A DNA stretch of 64,000 nucleotides from Cliona cf. orientalis (Eukaryota; Porifera; Demospongiae; Clionaida; Clionaidae). Where the stretch lies: positions 992,001 through 1,056,000 of the forward strand of contig OZ005702.1 of the NCBI GenBank assembly GCA_963930775.1, given 5' to 3'. Shown here in pieces: positions 10,923-25,984 of the stretch (the first letter of the stretch is position 1; every line of letters begins with the position of its first letter). A model generated the notes under the pieces. It made no database searches. It was not told where the DNA came from and saw nothing but the letters and a program-made list of their open reading frames with translations. The position numbers and the translations under genes are program-made.

Positions 10923-13175
10923 TTAGGCACGTAAGGTCCCATAGCACTCATTCTCATTCATATCCACTTGATGGTCACTGCCAGGAACTGAGTTGGGGAG
11001 TACCACACTGTACATTGGGTCTTCAACATCCTTCTTCATTTCTGCACTTGCACCTGCATCCTTGATCTTGTCTTCTTCACCGCTTAGTCGATTCATTGCC
11101 AATGATGTACTAAGTGTGCTTTGTTTTTTCTTAGTCAGTTTGACAATGGCAAGTACTATTATGAGAGTAACAAGAACTGTTATGAGGGCTCCCATGATAA
11201 TTCCGCCTACTGCAACTCCTGCTATTGTGCCCACTGTTGCTGTGCTAGTACCCTGACTTCCAGTTGGAGCTTTAATGGCACTGTTCGTAGTTGATCGTTG
11301 TATGTCTACGATGGTTGAAATTTTTTCAGTAGTATCCTCCTCCGTTGTTGGACTGGTTGACATGCTTTCAATTGTTGGAAAGTCATTTGTAGTAAGTTCA
11401 TTTGTTGTTGGTATTGTTGTCACAGACCCATCAGTTGCAGCATTAGGAGACACTGTGGTACATGTAGTTGATGCAGTCAAAATTAGGTTTATCACCCTTG
11501 TACTTCTCAAGGCTAGGCACCTAAGTGGTTCTGGGACTATAGGTAGGTTTTGCCTGAGTAGGCAACGTATGCAAGGGAAAAAGATCAGAGTGACTGGGGA
11601 CAAGGCTAGCGAAGGGGATTAATATTATGGCTAGCTTAGCATTTGATTGCTCACCTGGTTCAATTTCTAGACTTATCAGTAGTTGGTCACCCGACTGTCG
11701 AAGAGAATAGCTGGATGTATGTACCGAGGATTGCAGCTGTCGACGGTAAATGTAGTGGTCTTGTGTTTTTTCAGGAATGGATATGAAGTAAAGATGAAAG
11801 CCACTGACAGTCACTTGAGGTAGCTCCACTCCTAAAACATCTCCTGGCTGAACAGAGACTTGGTAATCTGCTCTCAGCCTACACTGGAAGATCTGGCCAC
11901 AAGTCTTTGTCACTATTTCACACCCCAATCCCTCGGGATTTACTGGAATATCTTGGCCTGGTTAACGCTCGGCGCATGCGCACGAGGGTTACAGTAGTCT
12001 GTTTGTCTGTCTGTCTGTTTGTCTGTCTGTTACCGCTCTACTGCCAGCGTAAAACATTTATGCAACAAAATGAACGTACCAGCCAATTTTTCGCCAAACT
12101 CCAAAGGTTTTCAACTGAGGGATTTTGCTAAAAAGCTTTCTCTCACGAGTTATAGCTTATTCTTTGTCTTTAGCATAGCGAGGTCAGCCATTTTTCAGTT
12201 CCCAGTATAGTAAACTATGGTTAAATCCCCTCCGTATACTACCTGTGGTAATGCCTATAACCATATATGGCTACAGGATATACTTCATAGGCTATATATA
12301 GAGCAAACTCAGGAATGCCAATCTGTAGTTGTCACGTGGCAGTGCATGTCTATTAAAAGCCCACCATTCATCCTGGTCATAGGCTTTTCCTGAAGTGAGC
12401 CTGAGGCTACATCATAGCTATATGGTCTCATCTTTAATAGAATAATTTGAGTAAGTTGCAAACATCTACTCACTATCCTGTCATAGCCTTGTAGTGCATG
12501 AGGCCAAGCTTGCATGCATATGGTCACAGTGTATCTTGATGACAGTATTATACCGTAGCTAGCTGTCTGCAGTCCAGCAACCTGGCCCGGCAGTATTACT
12601 ACTTTAATGAATAACAGCTCACACACATCAGCACAATTTAAATAGTAATCACTGCAAGAACACCCCAGAACGTCATTTGCACAAACATGACTATTATTCC
12701 ATCTTGATTTGTGACTCACATTGCACAATTGAATATCAGCATTATTAACCATCATAAGTACTGTTTTGATGTGCTGAATTTGCGCCGAGCGTTTTGCACT
12801 TTAGTGCTTTCATTTGTAGTAGTAGTCCGATCCTCGTGAGGGATCTGCTCGCCAAACTTGCAGTTCTGGATACTGATTCTTACTTTGTACTCTCTCACCA
12901 GTTACTGTCCAGCCCACTATAGTGCCATGGCAGGTGAAGTTCGCAGAAAAGAGAAGCCTTGTCTCAATTCCTTCATGTAGTCCTCTGTAGCTGCCCTCTG
13001 TGCATGATACGTATGTTGATGTCAAACACTGGGACTGACCTATACATATGTTATTCATGTATATAGGTATAACCATACAGAGGAAAAGCTGGTAACAATG
13101 TTTCAGAAATTTTAACTGACCTGAAGCTCCATTGATAGAAATAGCCACAATAGCCAACAAGATCTGGATGCTCAT
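10923..13175 (-). pseudogene. receptor of the six-Cys family, ectodomain exon broken by insertion (D)
   Basis: Recognisable parts: signal exon 13121-13175 (MSIQILLAIVAISINGASG), ectodomain 5' part about 12814-13039, ectodomain 3' part 11655-11963, and membrane/tail exon 10923-11452. The neighbour at 14319-15792 has the same gene uninterrupted. Here about 850 bases separate ...SDYYYK from PGQDIPVN, and a TGA follows the YYYK codons directly. I see no GT donor before that stop, so splicing is unlikely to rescue the frame. The tail exon is intact: Thr/Ser-rich stalk, helix (GGIIMGALITVLVTLIIVLA) and motifs YSVV and YGTL. The break is probably recent because both flanks remain clean. Confidence 0.75.
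11964..12812. mobile_element. insertion inside receptor D exon, 13-bp inverted termini
   Basis: Comparison with the intact exon in the neighbouring gene places the insertion between CCTGGTT and TTGTAGTAGTAG. The left terminus AACGCTCGGCGCA and TGCGCCGAGCGTT (ending 12793) are perfect inverted repeats. About 19 further bases (12794-12812) precede the resumed exon, so the right boundary or a second event is unresolved. The interior has a CTGT-rich stretch near 12000-12030 and a 148-codon minus-strand open frame (12309-12755) that I do not recognise. I assign no superfamily. Confidence 0.75.
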
Positions 13176-14318
13176 CTTTTCCGTCGATGCTAAATGTCGT
13201 AACCTCGCAGTGTTATTTGCAATAGAAATACTATGGCAGAATCTCTGCATGACAGAAATCACACATAGCATAGGAGGGTTAACGTTGCGACAAGTACAGA
13301 TGGATGGAAGGCCAAAGCTCTACCTACACTTTGCAGTGAGGATTAATAACAGATGCCAGCACTTGTGGTGGCCTCAATCGCAAAACAGAGTCCAACAGAG
13401 ACCATTAGCAGATCAGTGTCATCAGACAGTATTGACAGGAACACTTGTAGCACAAGAATGGTTTGGGAATCACATATTGACAAACATGCATGCATAATTA
13501 TTTTATACCATGCAGTGTGGCATACATGCCGCTAAACTGCAACAAATGTGGTGGCCTCAATCGCAGAGCTGAGTCTATAGCTGAGACCATGCATTAGCAG
13601 ATCAGTGTCATCTGCAGATCAGACGCCCGACAGTGTTGACCTGCAGGAACACTTGTAGCACAAGATTGATTTGGGAATCATATATTGACAAGCATGCATG
13701 CATGCATAATTATTTTTATACCATGCAATGCATAGTATTACATGCCGCTAAATTGCAACAAATGCAAGACCACGTATATATGCATGTACAACCATACTAG
13801 AGATTTCTGATCTTTGCATGCAAAGATCAGATTGCCTTTGGGGAGGTATAAGTTTCTCAGTATATTTCAGATGATGAAAACAGTGGAAATCTAAACAAGA
13901 TACTGTGAAATCTCAAGTATTGTTGTACATGTACGTGGTCTTGCATTAAATTTTGTTGCAGTTTAGCGGCATGACATTGTATGCATTGCATACTATAATA
14001 TAATTATATTATAACTAGAGCTCTGTAGAGCACATACCCCGCGCGCACATTACGCAATCTATATAGATTTACTTCGGTGCAGAGCTATAAGTTTGTGACC
14101 TTGAGAGAAATAATGGAAATGCTGCTTAGTTGTCCTGGTGATACTTGAAACAGCGTTCTCTGCACCCTGACTAGGAAGACATGAAGATAAGGCTTGTGTC
14201 ATACTAGCATTCATTCCTTTTCATATCTATTCTAATTACTATACAAGATGACTATAATATAACATTATCAGAAAACAGAAGCTCCTACGGTAATTTGAGT
14301 CTCATTCCTTTGTGTCTA
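13176..14318. repeat. intergenic tandem duplication plus inverted arm
   Basis: A roughly 200-base unit starting near GTGGTGGCCTCAATCGCA is present twice, at about 13360-13550 and 13548-13760; the copies share TTAGCAGATCAGTGTCAT and GGAACACTTGTAGCACAAGA. The sequence GCCGCTAAATTGCAACAAAT near 13745 recurs inverted near 13935-13975. I see no gene. The short ORFs across the first unit reflect the repeat. Confidence 0.7.
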
Positions 14319-15792
14319 TTAGGCACGTAGGGTCCCATAGCACTCATTCTTATTCATATCCACTTGATGGTCACTGCTAGCAATTGGGTTGGGGAGTACC
14401 ACATTGTACACTGGCTCTTCAACATCCTTCTTCATTTCTGCACTTGCACCTGCATCCTTGATCTTGTCTTCTTCACCACTTAGTCGATTCATTGCCAACA
14501 ACGAAAGTGTGCTTAAAGTTTGTTTTTTCTTGGTCAGTTTGACAATGGCTAGTACTATTATGAGAGTAACAATAACTGTTATGAGGGCTCCCATGATAAT
14601 TCCACCTATTGCAACTCCAGCTATTATGCCTGCTGTTGCTGTGTTAGTACCGTGACTGACAATTGGAGCATTAACGGCATTGTCAGTGGTTGCATCTGAA
14701 ATGGTTGAAGTTTCTTTACTACTCTCCTCTGTTGTAGTGGTTGACATTCTTTTAGTTGTCGAAAAATTGTTTGTTGTAGGCATTGCTGTCACAGATCCAT
14801 CAGTAGTAGTATCAGGAGACACTAGTACAGTAGTTGATACCGTAAATCTGGAAATTTTCGTTGTAAAAATATTTTCGTAGTCGATGGCAGCTACGAAAAT
14901 TAATCTTACGAAAATTAGCATGCATATATTTAATTATTTAACGCTACTGCGGTAAGGGGTCGTTCCTACGAAAATATTTTTACATGAAAATTTATCATAC
15001 GAAAGTTACTTTACACGAAAATTTCCAGATCTACGGTACATGTATAATCATGCATATTCTACATGTCTTTATTTGCTGCAAAGAGGATTATAGCTTAGGA
15101 TTTGATTGCTTACCTGGTTCAATTTCCAGACTGATCAGTAGTTGATCATCCAACTGTTGAATAAAATGGCTGGATATATTTACTGAGGATTGCAGCTGCT
15201 CACGATAAATGTAGTGGTCTTGTGTTCCAGGAATGGATATGAAGTAAAGGTGAAAGCCACTGATAGTCGTTTGAGGTAGCTCTACTCCTAAAACATCTCC
15301 TGGCTGAACAGAGACTTGGTAATCTGCTCTCAGTCTACACTGGAAGATCTGTCCACATGTCTTTGTTACTATTTCACATGCCGATCCCTCTGGATTTACC
15401 GGAATATCTTGGCCTGGTTTGTAGTAGTAGTCCGATCCTTGTGAGGGATCTGCTCGCCACATTTGAAATTCTGGATACTGATTCCCACTTTGTACTGTCT
15501 CGCCAGTTACTGTCCAGCCCACTATAGTGCCATGGCAGGTGAAGTTCATAGAAAAGAGAAGCCTTGTCTCAATTGTAGTGGATCGTCCTCTGAAGCTGCC
15601 CTCTGTGCACGATACATTTGTTGATGTCAAGCACTGGGACTGACCTACTTAACATGACGATTTGTTGAAAAACTGATAGCTATATATATGTATAATATAT
15701 TGATAATATTTCAACTGACCTAAAGAGCCATCGATAGTAATAGCCACAATAGCCACCAAGATCTGGATACTCTTTGGAATCATCTTTTCCAT
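14319..15792 (-). CDS. single-pass receptor, six-Cys-family ectodomain, YxxV/YxxL tail (E)
   Basis: Model: complement of 14319-14821, 15114-15644 and 15720-15792; 1107 bases, 368 residues, introns phase 1. The start chosen is the first of two in-frame ATGs (15792), giving signal peptide SIQILVAIVAITIDGSLG. The ectodomain exon (about 25-201) has all six family cysteines (SQC, VSC, FTC, ACE, TCG, QCR) and GDVLGVELP. The last exon holds a Thr/Ser-rich, probably O-glycosylated stalk, a helix (GGIIMGALITVIVTLIIVLA) and a tail with VYNVVLPN and ECYGTL about 20 residues apart, possible SH2-binding tyrosines. Intron 2 contains a 197-base TA-flanked element. This is the best-preserved member of the D/E/F trio. 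Confidence 0.82.
14840..15036. mobile_element. MITE with CCGTA termini and TA target site (family 2)
   Basis: The left end CCGTAAATCTGGAAATTTTC and the right end GAAAATTTCCAGATCTACGG are inverted repeats with one mismatch. TA flanks both sides (14838-14839 and 15037-15038). The paralogous intron of the neighbouring gene is uninserted at 17150-17151 (GTTGATACATG). The interior repeats ACGAAAATT-type words. At 197 bases it has no coding capacity. It lengthens the intron from 93 bases in the paralogue to 292. Confidence 0.93.
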
Positions 15793-16699
15793 CGATGCAA
15801 AATTTGAGCTAGCTTGGTATAAAAATGCGATAGCAAGGGTTGTTTCAAAATTAATTGACAATGTCATACATGTAAGCTATGACAGGTCTTTTGTTCCAAG
15901 ATACACACACAAAAGAGTTGAAATTAATTCTTTGCGCATTCTATCGTAACTACTTGGCATAACTACTCACTACATTAATACCAAAAATAATATTAGGAAT
16001 AATTATTATCTCTCTTGACGGTTGTAAAATTCCTTCGTGGAGACAGATATATCATGAGCAGACAGCCAATGACTCCTCTACACATAAGAATCTACGACTT
16101 TGTGTGATGTAATATATTTGCCTTTGGAGGCCTGAGCATGGGAGTGGTGTGCTCTGGGAAATCCCAATGTATGATGCAATCATTAATTTTATACGTATCC
16201 GGCCCACACCTATTAGATGTATGTATAATAATATGTGTACTTTGTGTCTCCATTACCAGCTATAGCATGTGTAGGTATAGAACACTGTAGGTTTAAGTAG
16301 CCTGTAGTATATAGTATTTAATTTGTACCATTCTCTGTCAGTGTGAATACTGGGCACTTGCCATAAGTCCAACTGGCTTGCCACCAGCTGTAGGCGTGGG
16401 TGGGGATATGACACTTCTGTCAGACGTCATACTGTCTCATCTGGGAACCAATTGAATCAACTATGCACATAATCATGTGCTGTTGATGGGAGTTTTTTTA
16501 GGATTCCATGGAATATTCATGGTTTTCATGATTAATTACCAATCCAAAAAATGTTATACACATGATATTTGTATTATAATTATACATAAGGGTAGCTACA
16601 TAACAATGTCAGTAAACAGATATATTTCTGTATACTTTAGTCTAGGCACGTAAAGTACCATAGCACTCATTCTTATTCACATCCACTTGATGGTCACTG
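15793..16699. other. intergenic region between receptors E and F, duplicated
   Basis: About 15870-16210 is a copy of 17975-18320; it ends at CACCTATTAGAT, the point where SMC5 exon sequence begins in the other copy. About 16225-16640 resembles 10541-10920. The remnant of the E-type tail end (ATGAGTGCTATGGTACTTTA on the minus strand) lies near 16645-16670, out of frame with gene F. I see no separate gene. Confidence 0.65.
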
Positions 16700-17893
16700 C
16701 TAGCAGCTGGGTTGGGGATTGAGTATCACACTGTTACCGTACACTGGCTCAACATCATTCATTTCTGCATCCTTTTTCCTGGTCAGTTTTGCAATGGCTA
16801 GTACTATTATGAGAGTAACGAGAACTGCTATGAGGACTCCAGTGATAATTCCACCGATTGCAACTCCAGCTATTGTGCCCACTGTTGCTGTGCTGCTAGT
16901 ACCCTGACAGCCAATTGGAGCTTTAATGGCATTGTCGGTGGTTGTATCTGAAATGGTTGAAGTTTCTTCACTACTCTCCTCTGTTGTAGTGGTTGATAGT
17001 CTTTCAGTCTTTGGAAAGTCATTTTTTGTCGGCATTGCTGTATACGTAGTGGTTGGTATTCTTTCAGTCTTCGGAAAATCGTTTGTTGTTGGTATTGCTG
17101 TCACAGATCCATCAGTAGTAGTATTAGGAGACACTAGTACAGTAGTTGATACATGTATAATTATGCTTATTCTACATGTCTTTATTTGCTGCAAAGAGGA
17201 TTATAGCTTAGGATTTGATTGCTTACCTGGTTCAATTTCCAGACTGATCAGTAGTTGATCATCCAACTGTTGAATAAAATGGCTGGATATATTTACTGAG
17301 GATTGCAGCTGCTCACGATAAATGTAGTGGTCTTGTGTTCCAGGAATGGATATGAAGTAAAGATGAAAGCCACTGATAGTCGTTTGAGGTAGCTCTACTC
17401 CTAAAACATCTCCTGGCTGGACGGAGACTTGGTAATCTGCTCTCAGTCTACACTGGAAGATCTGGCCACATGTCTTTGTTACTATTTCACACGCTGATCC
17501 CTCAGGATTAACCGGAATATTTTGGCCTGGTTTATAGTAGTCCGATCCTCGTGAGGGATCTGCTCGCCAAACTTGAAATTCTGGATACTGATTCCCACTT
17601 TGTACTCTCTCACCGGTTACAGTCCAGCTCACTATAGTGCCATGGCAGGTGAAGTTCATAGAAAAGAGAAGCCTTGTCTCAATTGTAGTGGATCGTCCTC
17701 TGAAGCTGCCCTCTGTGCACGATACATTTGTTGATGTCAAGCACTGGGACTGACCTATGTAACGTGACGATTTGTTGAAAAACTGATAGCTATATATATT
17801 ATATTGATATTTCAACTGACCTAAAGAGCCATCGATAGTAATAGCCACAATAGCCACCAAGATCTGGATACTCTTTGGAATCCTCTTTTCCAT
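16700..17893 (-). CDS. single-pass receptor, six-Cys family, truncated tail (F)
   Basis: Model: complement of 16700-17133, 17227-17754 and 17821-17893; 1035 bases, 344 residues, introns phase 1. The signal and ectodomain exons are almost identical to those at 15114-15792, with all six cysteines. The stalk carries an extra Thr-rich repeat. After the helix (GGIITGVLIAVLVTLIIVLA) the tail is shortened: about 30 residues found in E are missing, and a small frameshift turns the end into NPQPSC followed by TAG. The old reading frame, with the YGTL end, is still visible downstream to about 16645. It may be a receptor that has lost one tyrosine motif, or the start of decay. Confidence 0.72.
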
Positions 17894-18319
17894 CGATGCA
17901 AAGTTTGAGCTAGCTTGGTAAAAATGCATGGCCCCAGAACATAGCAAGGGTTGTTTCAAAATTAACAATGTCATACATGTAAGCTATGACAGGTCTTTTG
18001 TTCCAAGATACACGCACAAAAGAGTTGAAATTAATTCCTTGCATATTCTATCATAACTACTTGGCATAACTACTCACTACAAAAATAATATCAGGAATAA
18101 TTATTATCTCTCTTGACGTTTGTAAAAATTCCTTCATGGAGACAGATATATCATGAGCAGACAGCGAATGACTCCTCTACACATAAGAATCTATGACTTT
18201 TGTGTGATGTAATATATTTGCCTTCTGCATGGAGGCCTGGGAGTGATGGATTCTGGGGGAAATCCCAATGCATGATGTAATCATTAATTTTTCATACATA
18301 CCTGGCCCATACCTATTAG

Positions 18320-22005
<3,686 letters not shown>

Positions 22006-22715
22006 TCCTCAACAATAATGGCAAGTTATGGCAAGAGAGCTAGACATGATTGACTATAGTGATATTATTAATGCATGTTGATTGACTTTTGCAAAATACT
22101 TTCATGTTTAAACACGTCCCTCCTAACTCATATTCATCAACCTATGGCTGATTTAAAGTATGTTATCTTTCACCGCAAGTTCCGTTGGGTTAGCTTAATT
22201 TCCCCTTTTCCTCATCATTGTCGTGCATTTGCCTTGATCATCTATCTATGACTCATTATAATATTGATTATTCTAAAGTGTGCTTAATCTAGCATGTAAT
22301 TGCCTCTCTTTACTTTAGCTGTGGTGGCACTCTGTGAATGTTATTTTAATAATAAAATAAATATTATTATTCTGATTTTAATGAAGAGTCCATTAGACTG
22401 GTATATAGCTCTATTTTGAACACCTATAATTATAATATGCGATAACAATTACATATATCACTGAGGAAATGCTGCCCACATTTTCATGCCCTTTCAGACT
22501 CTGGGACTTAATTATAATAGCTGTTAATTTTGATGGTGTGTGGCCAGCACCAAGTGAGGAATGTCACGGACACCTAATATATATTATTATGGCATTGGTG
22601 GGCAATTCATTACCACAGCAAAAGGTATTATGCTAGGAATGCAAAGTTACGATAAGCAATTTGCGAGTAGCTATAATGTCAGGAAGAATGGAGTATGCAT
22701 GATTTATACAAAAAA
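22006..22715. other. intergenic region between SMC5 3' end and receptor H
   Basis: I see no gene. It contains a run with AATAATAAAATAAATA near 22350, plausible as SMC5 3' UTR and polyadenylation sequence. The two neighbouring genes converge here. Confidence 0.5.
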
Positions 22716-25636
22716 TTATGTTGGGATAGTTTCACGGTTGCTGTAGCTGTTCACGTCTGTCACCTCTTCAGAGTCAAAGAGAGAGTTGTAAATTTGTAAG
22801 CTTTTATTCATCGCCCTGTCATTGTCCGGTGTCGTCGCATTCAAGACCAGTATCTTTGGCCCACGAGTGTTGGGTAGAGTATCACTGAACCTCTTATTTT
22901 CGACAACATAAGGTAGTGATATTTCGTGTCTTAGCTGGCATTTTTTCGACGGAGTAGCCGCATTTGCGTCCGTCCCCTGTTTGGAGCGCCTCAGGTGAAC
23001 GAAGTACACACATAATATTATCAGGATCACGAGGAGAGTGACTATGACAAGAATTCCAAGCGTCCCCCCAACAGCTGCTCCTGTCGTTAAATCCGTCCTC
23101 TCTATGGTAATATGGAATTAATTATGGTATAGGAAGGTGCTACAAATCTAATTGTAGCTCTGAAAATTAACGTACCATTACAAGATTTTCCATTTTTGCT
23201 CAGTTGGTATCCTTTTCTGCAACTGCATACAAACGAGCCAACTGTGTTAGAGCAGCTATGCTGGCACCCTCCATTGTTGCTCTCACATTCATTGACATCT
23301 ATGTTTTAAAAAAAATCATCTTGATACTTGTACAGGAACTAAAGATCATTTCTTGGTGAGATATTATGTAAACTCTCAAGAATCCAGAGTTTACAAAGCT
23401 ATTATTGCCTCGATCACCTAGCTTTGAGAGGAATACTGGATTCGATCAAAGCTTACCTAAGCAAGTTTCTCCATCAGGAGCAATTTGATAGCTTTGGTTG
23501 CACTTGCAGCTGTAGCTCCCGTTGCTGTTCACACACAGCTGTTCACAGCTGTGCGCACCTAGTGAACACTCGTTCCTGTCTGTACAGGTCCTTCCATCGT
23601 TAGTGAGCATGTACCCATGATGGCAGCTGCACCGATATGACCCCTCAGTGTTGTGACAGACATGTTGACACTCATGTGTGTCATCATTAGCACATTCATC
23701 GATATCTGAAAATCATGAGTAATTTTTGTGTTATGTATGAGAAGGAATTAGATGGGGGTTTACCATTGCATAGTCGGCCATTACTGCCTAGTGTGTAGCC
23801 TTTTCTACAACTGCATTCAAACGATCCATCAGTATTGGAGCAAATATCCTGACAGCCGCTGCTATTACTTGCACACTCATCGATATCTGTACAATCATTA
23901 TGCATTGTAAAAGTGTGCTTTGTAGTAGGATATGTACATGTAGCTAGCTGGACCTGTGCAGTTTGCTCTATCGGAGTTGAGCTGATAGCCTGAATGGCAC
24001 TCACACCTGAATCCACCAACGGCATTGATACAGAGTTGTGAGCAGTTGTGTGTTCCCAACGTGCACTCGTCTACATCTATTATAAAATTTAATAAAAGAA
24101 CAATTATTAATTATTACAGCACGGTTGAGTAATGAGTTCCTCGTTCTGTACTTAATAAGAACTGATTATGCCATAACTTTGTCATGCATCATTGAACTGT
24201 GGGGGAAGCATTTAAACAATGCGATTAACCCATACCATTGGAACGTAGGTGCTCAATGGAACAGAGTAATAAGGTACAATCCTTGAAAGTCCAGGGTGTG
24301 AGACGCCCTGACTCAGGTATCTATCTACCCCCACTCCTACACTCGGTCACATTTTCAGCTTGCATACTACTTGTTATTAGTAGCTATGTGTCTATAATGA
24401 AGAGGCCTACCATTGCAAGATTTGCCATCTGTATCTAGCTCATAGCCATCTCTGCAACTGCATCCATTGATATTAGAGCACTGTTGTGCACAACCTCCAT
24501 TATTAGTAGCACACCTATTGATATCTACATTAGCAAAAGTGTCAAGATGACTTTTGTTTTTGTCACAAATTCAATGCGAGCATGATTAACTTTGGACTCA
24601 CAGCTACATGTGTTGTTGTCGGGATTGAGTAGATAGCCTGGCTCACAGTCACACATAAAGCCACCTCCCATGAGAATATTGACACACCTTTGCTGGCAAT
24701 TGTGAGTGCCAGCTGCACATTCATCGGTATCCAGGCATGACCATCCGTCGCTAGCCAGTGTGTATCCTTCATAGCAGCTGCACTCAAGTGAGTCCATTAC
24801 GTCTGTGCAGATGTGATCGCAGATGCTAGTGTTGACTGCACATGGACTAATGTCAACAACTGCCGGACAGAGTATAAGATTATGTTTATAGCAACAGCTA
24901 GAGATTTTTAGAGAGATTGAATTTTTCATTGCTGCTTACCTGTGCTAACATTCAAGTAGAGGAGCACTTTGTCCTCTTCTATGACATCTTGTGAACCAAC
25001 TCTCAGTGAAGCATTGGTCACCATCATCATGTCTTCCTGATACCAGACATATGCATACTGGCTGATGTTTGAATCAGATGTGAAGAACAGCTCAAAGCTT
25101 TGATTCAGAAGCGGAGGCAACTCAATTCCTACAATATCTGTCTCTGACTGAACTGCGATTTGATAAGTCTCATTCAGTCTACATTGAAAGGTATTGTTAC
25201 ATGTCAATATCTCTTCACACTCCACTCCATCAGCATCTGGGTCAATTGGAATGGCTGGGCCTTGTTTGTGATAATAGTCCTCTGAGTCTCCATCTGTGGT
25301 GATGTTTCTTCTCCAAATCTGCAGCTTTGGAGGCTCAGTGCCTTGTCCTGCCATTCCAGACACTGTCCATCCAGCTATAGTGCCATTGCAGGTGAACTCC
25401 ATCGAAGGGATTAGTATGGTTTTGGTGAAATTACTCGATCCTCGTCCAGTGCCTTCTTCACAAGATACATTCATGCTTTCCAAGCATGGTATACTTTGAG
25501 ACTCACCTGTATGGTATGATAATTATTAGACTAATAGCCTTGGGTGAATGGCAACTAACTGACCTTGAGCTTCACATAGGTACAATATCTCAGCCAGCAA
25601 TGGGAGAAACTGAAGAGCCACTTTTAATCTAGACAT
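22716..25636 (-). CDS. single-pass receptor: six-Cys ectodomain plus eight EGF domains (H)
   Basis: Nine exons: complement of 22716-23101, 23176-23298, 23457-23705, 23764-23886, 23954-24076, 24411-24524, 24602-24859, 24940-25506 and 25564-25636; 2016 bases, 671 residues, every intron phase 1. Signal peptide [20 protein letters not shown]; ectodomain about residues 25-213 with six cysteines, [10 protein letters not shown] and GIELPP. Eight EGF-like domains follow (about 214-543), several of the calcium-binding DxDEC type. The helix is near 551-577, with a tail of about 95 residues containing YVVE and YNSL. It is followed downstream in transcription by the SMC5 3' end on the other strand. Probably an adhesive or recognition receptor on the cell surface; ligand unknown. 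Confidence 0.88.
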
Positions 25637-25984
25637 CTTTGAGTGTAGCTAGCTTACTGATCATGAGCTTGTGGAAGGGTGGTCTGAGCTTGCATGAGTG
25701 GAAGTGCATGCCGCTGCATGAAACTATTAACATTTGCAAGCAATTACATTAATTAATCACTCTGAAAATTCTTGTTATGGATCAGTGAACCTTCAATGAA
25801 ATTCATTGTGGATAACTTTATTAATTTTGTGCTATAGGGTCCATAGTAAGGATTAATATTATGAGGATACGTACTACACCATCTACTTCCTGGGGTATTA
25901 TCAATAACATTAAACACAGAAAAGATCAATGTTGGCTATATTATATGATGTACAGGTATTGAATATGTCACTGCGCATAAGGAT
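25637..25984. other. short intergenic region between H and the kinase gene
   Basis: About 350 bases hold nothing I recognise. It must contain the promoter of the minus-strand gene H and the 3' end of the kinase gene. Confidence 0.5.

Noticed and set aside
12309..12755. 148-codon open frame inside the insertion in receptor D
   Set aside because: No recognisable domain or second copy in the window; kept only as a note on the inserted element.
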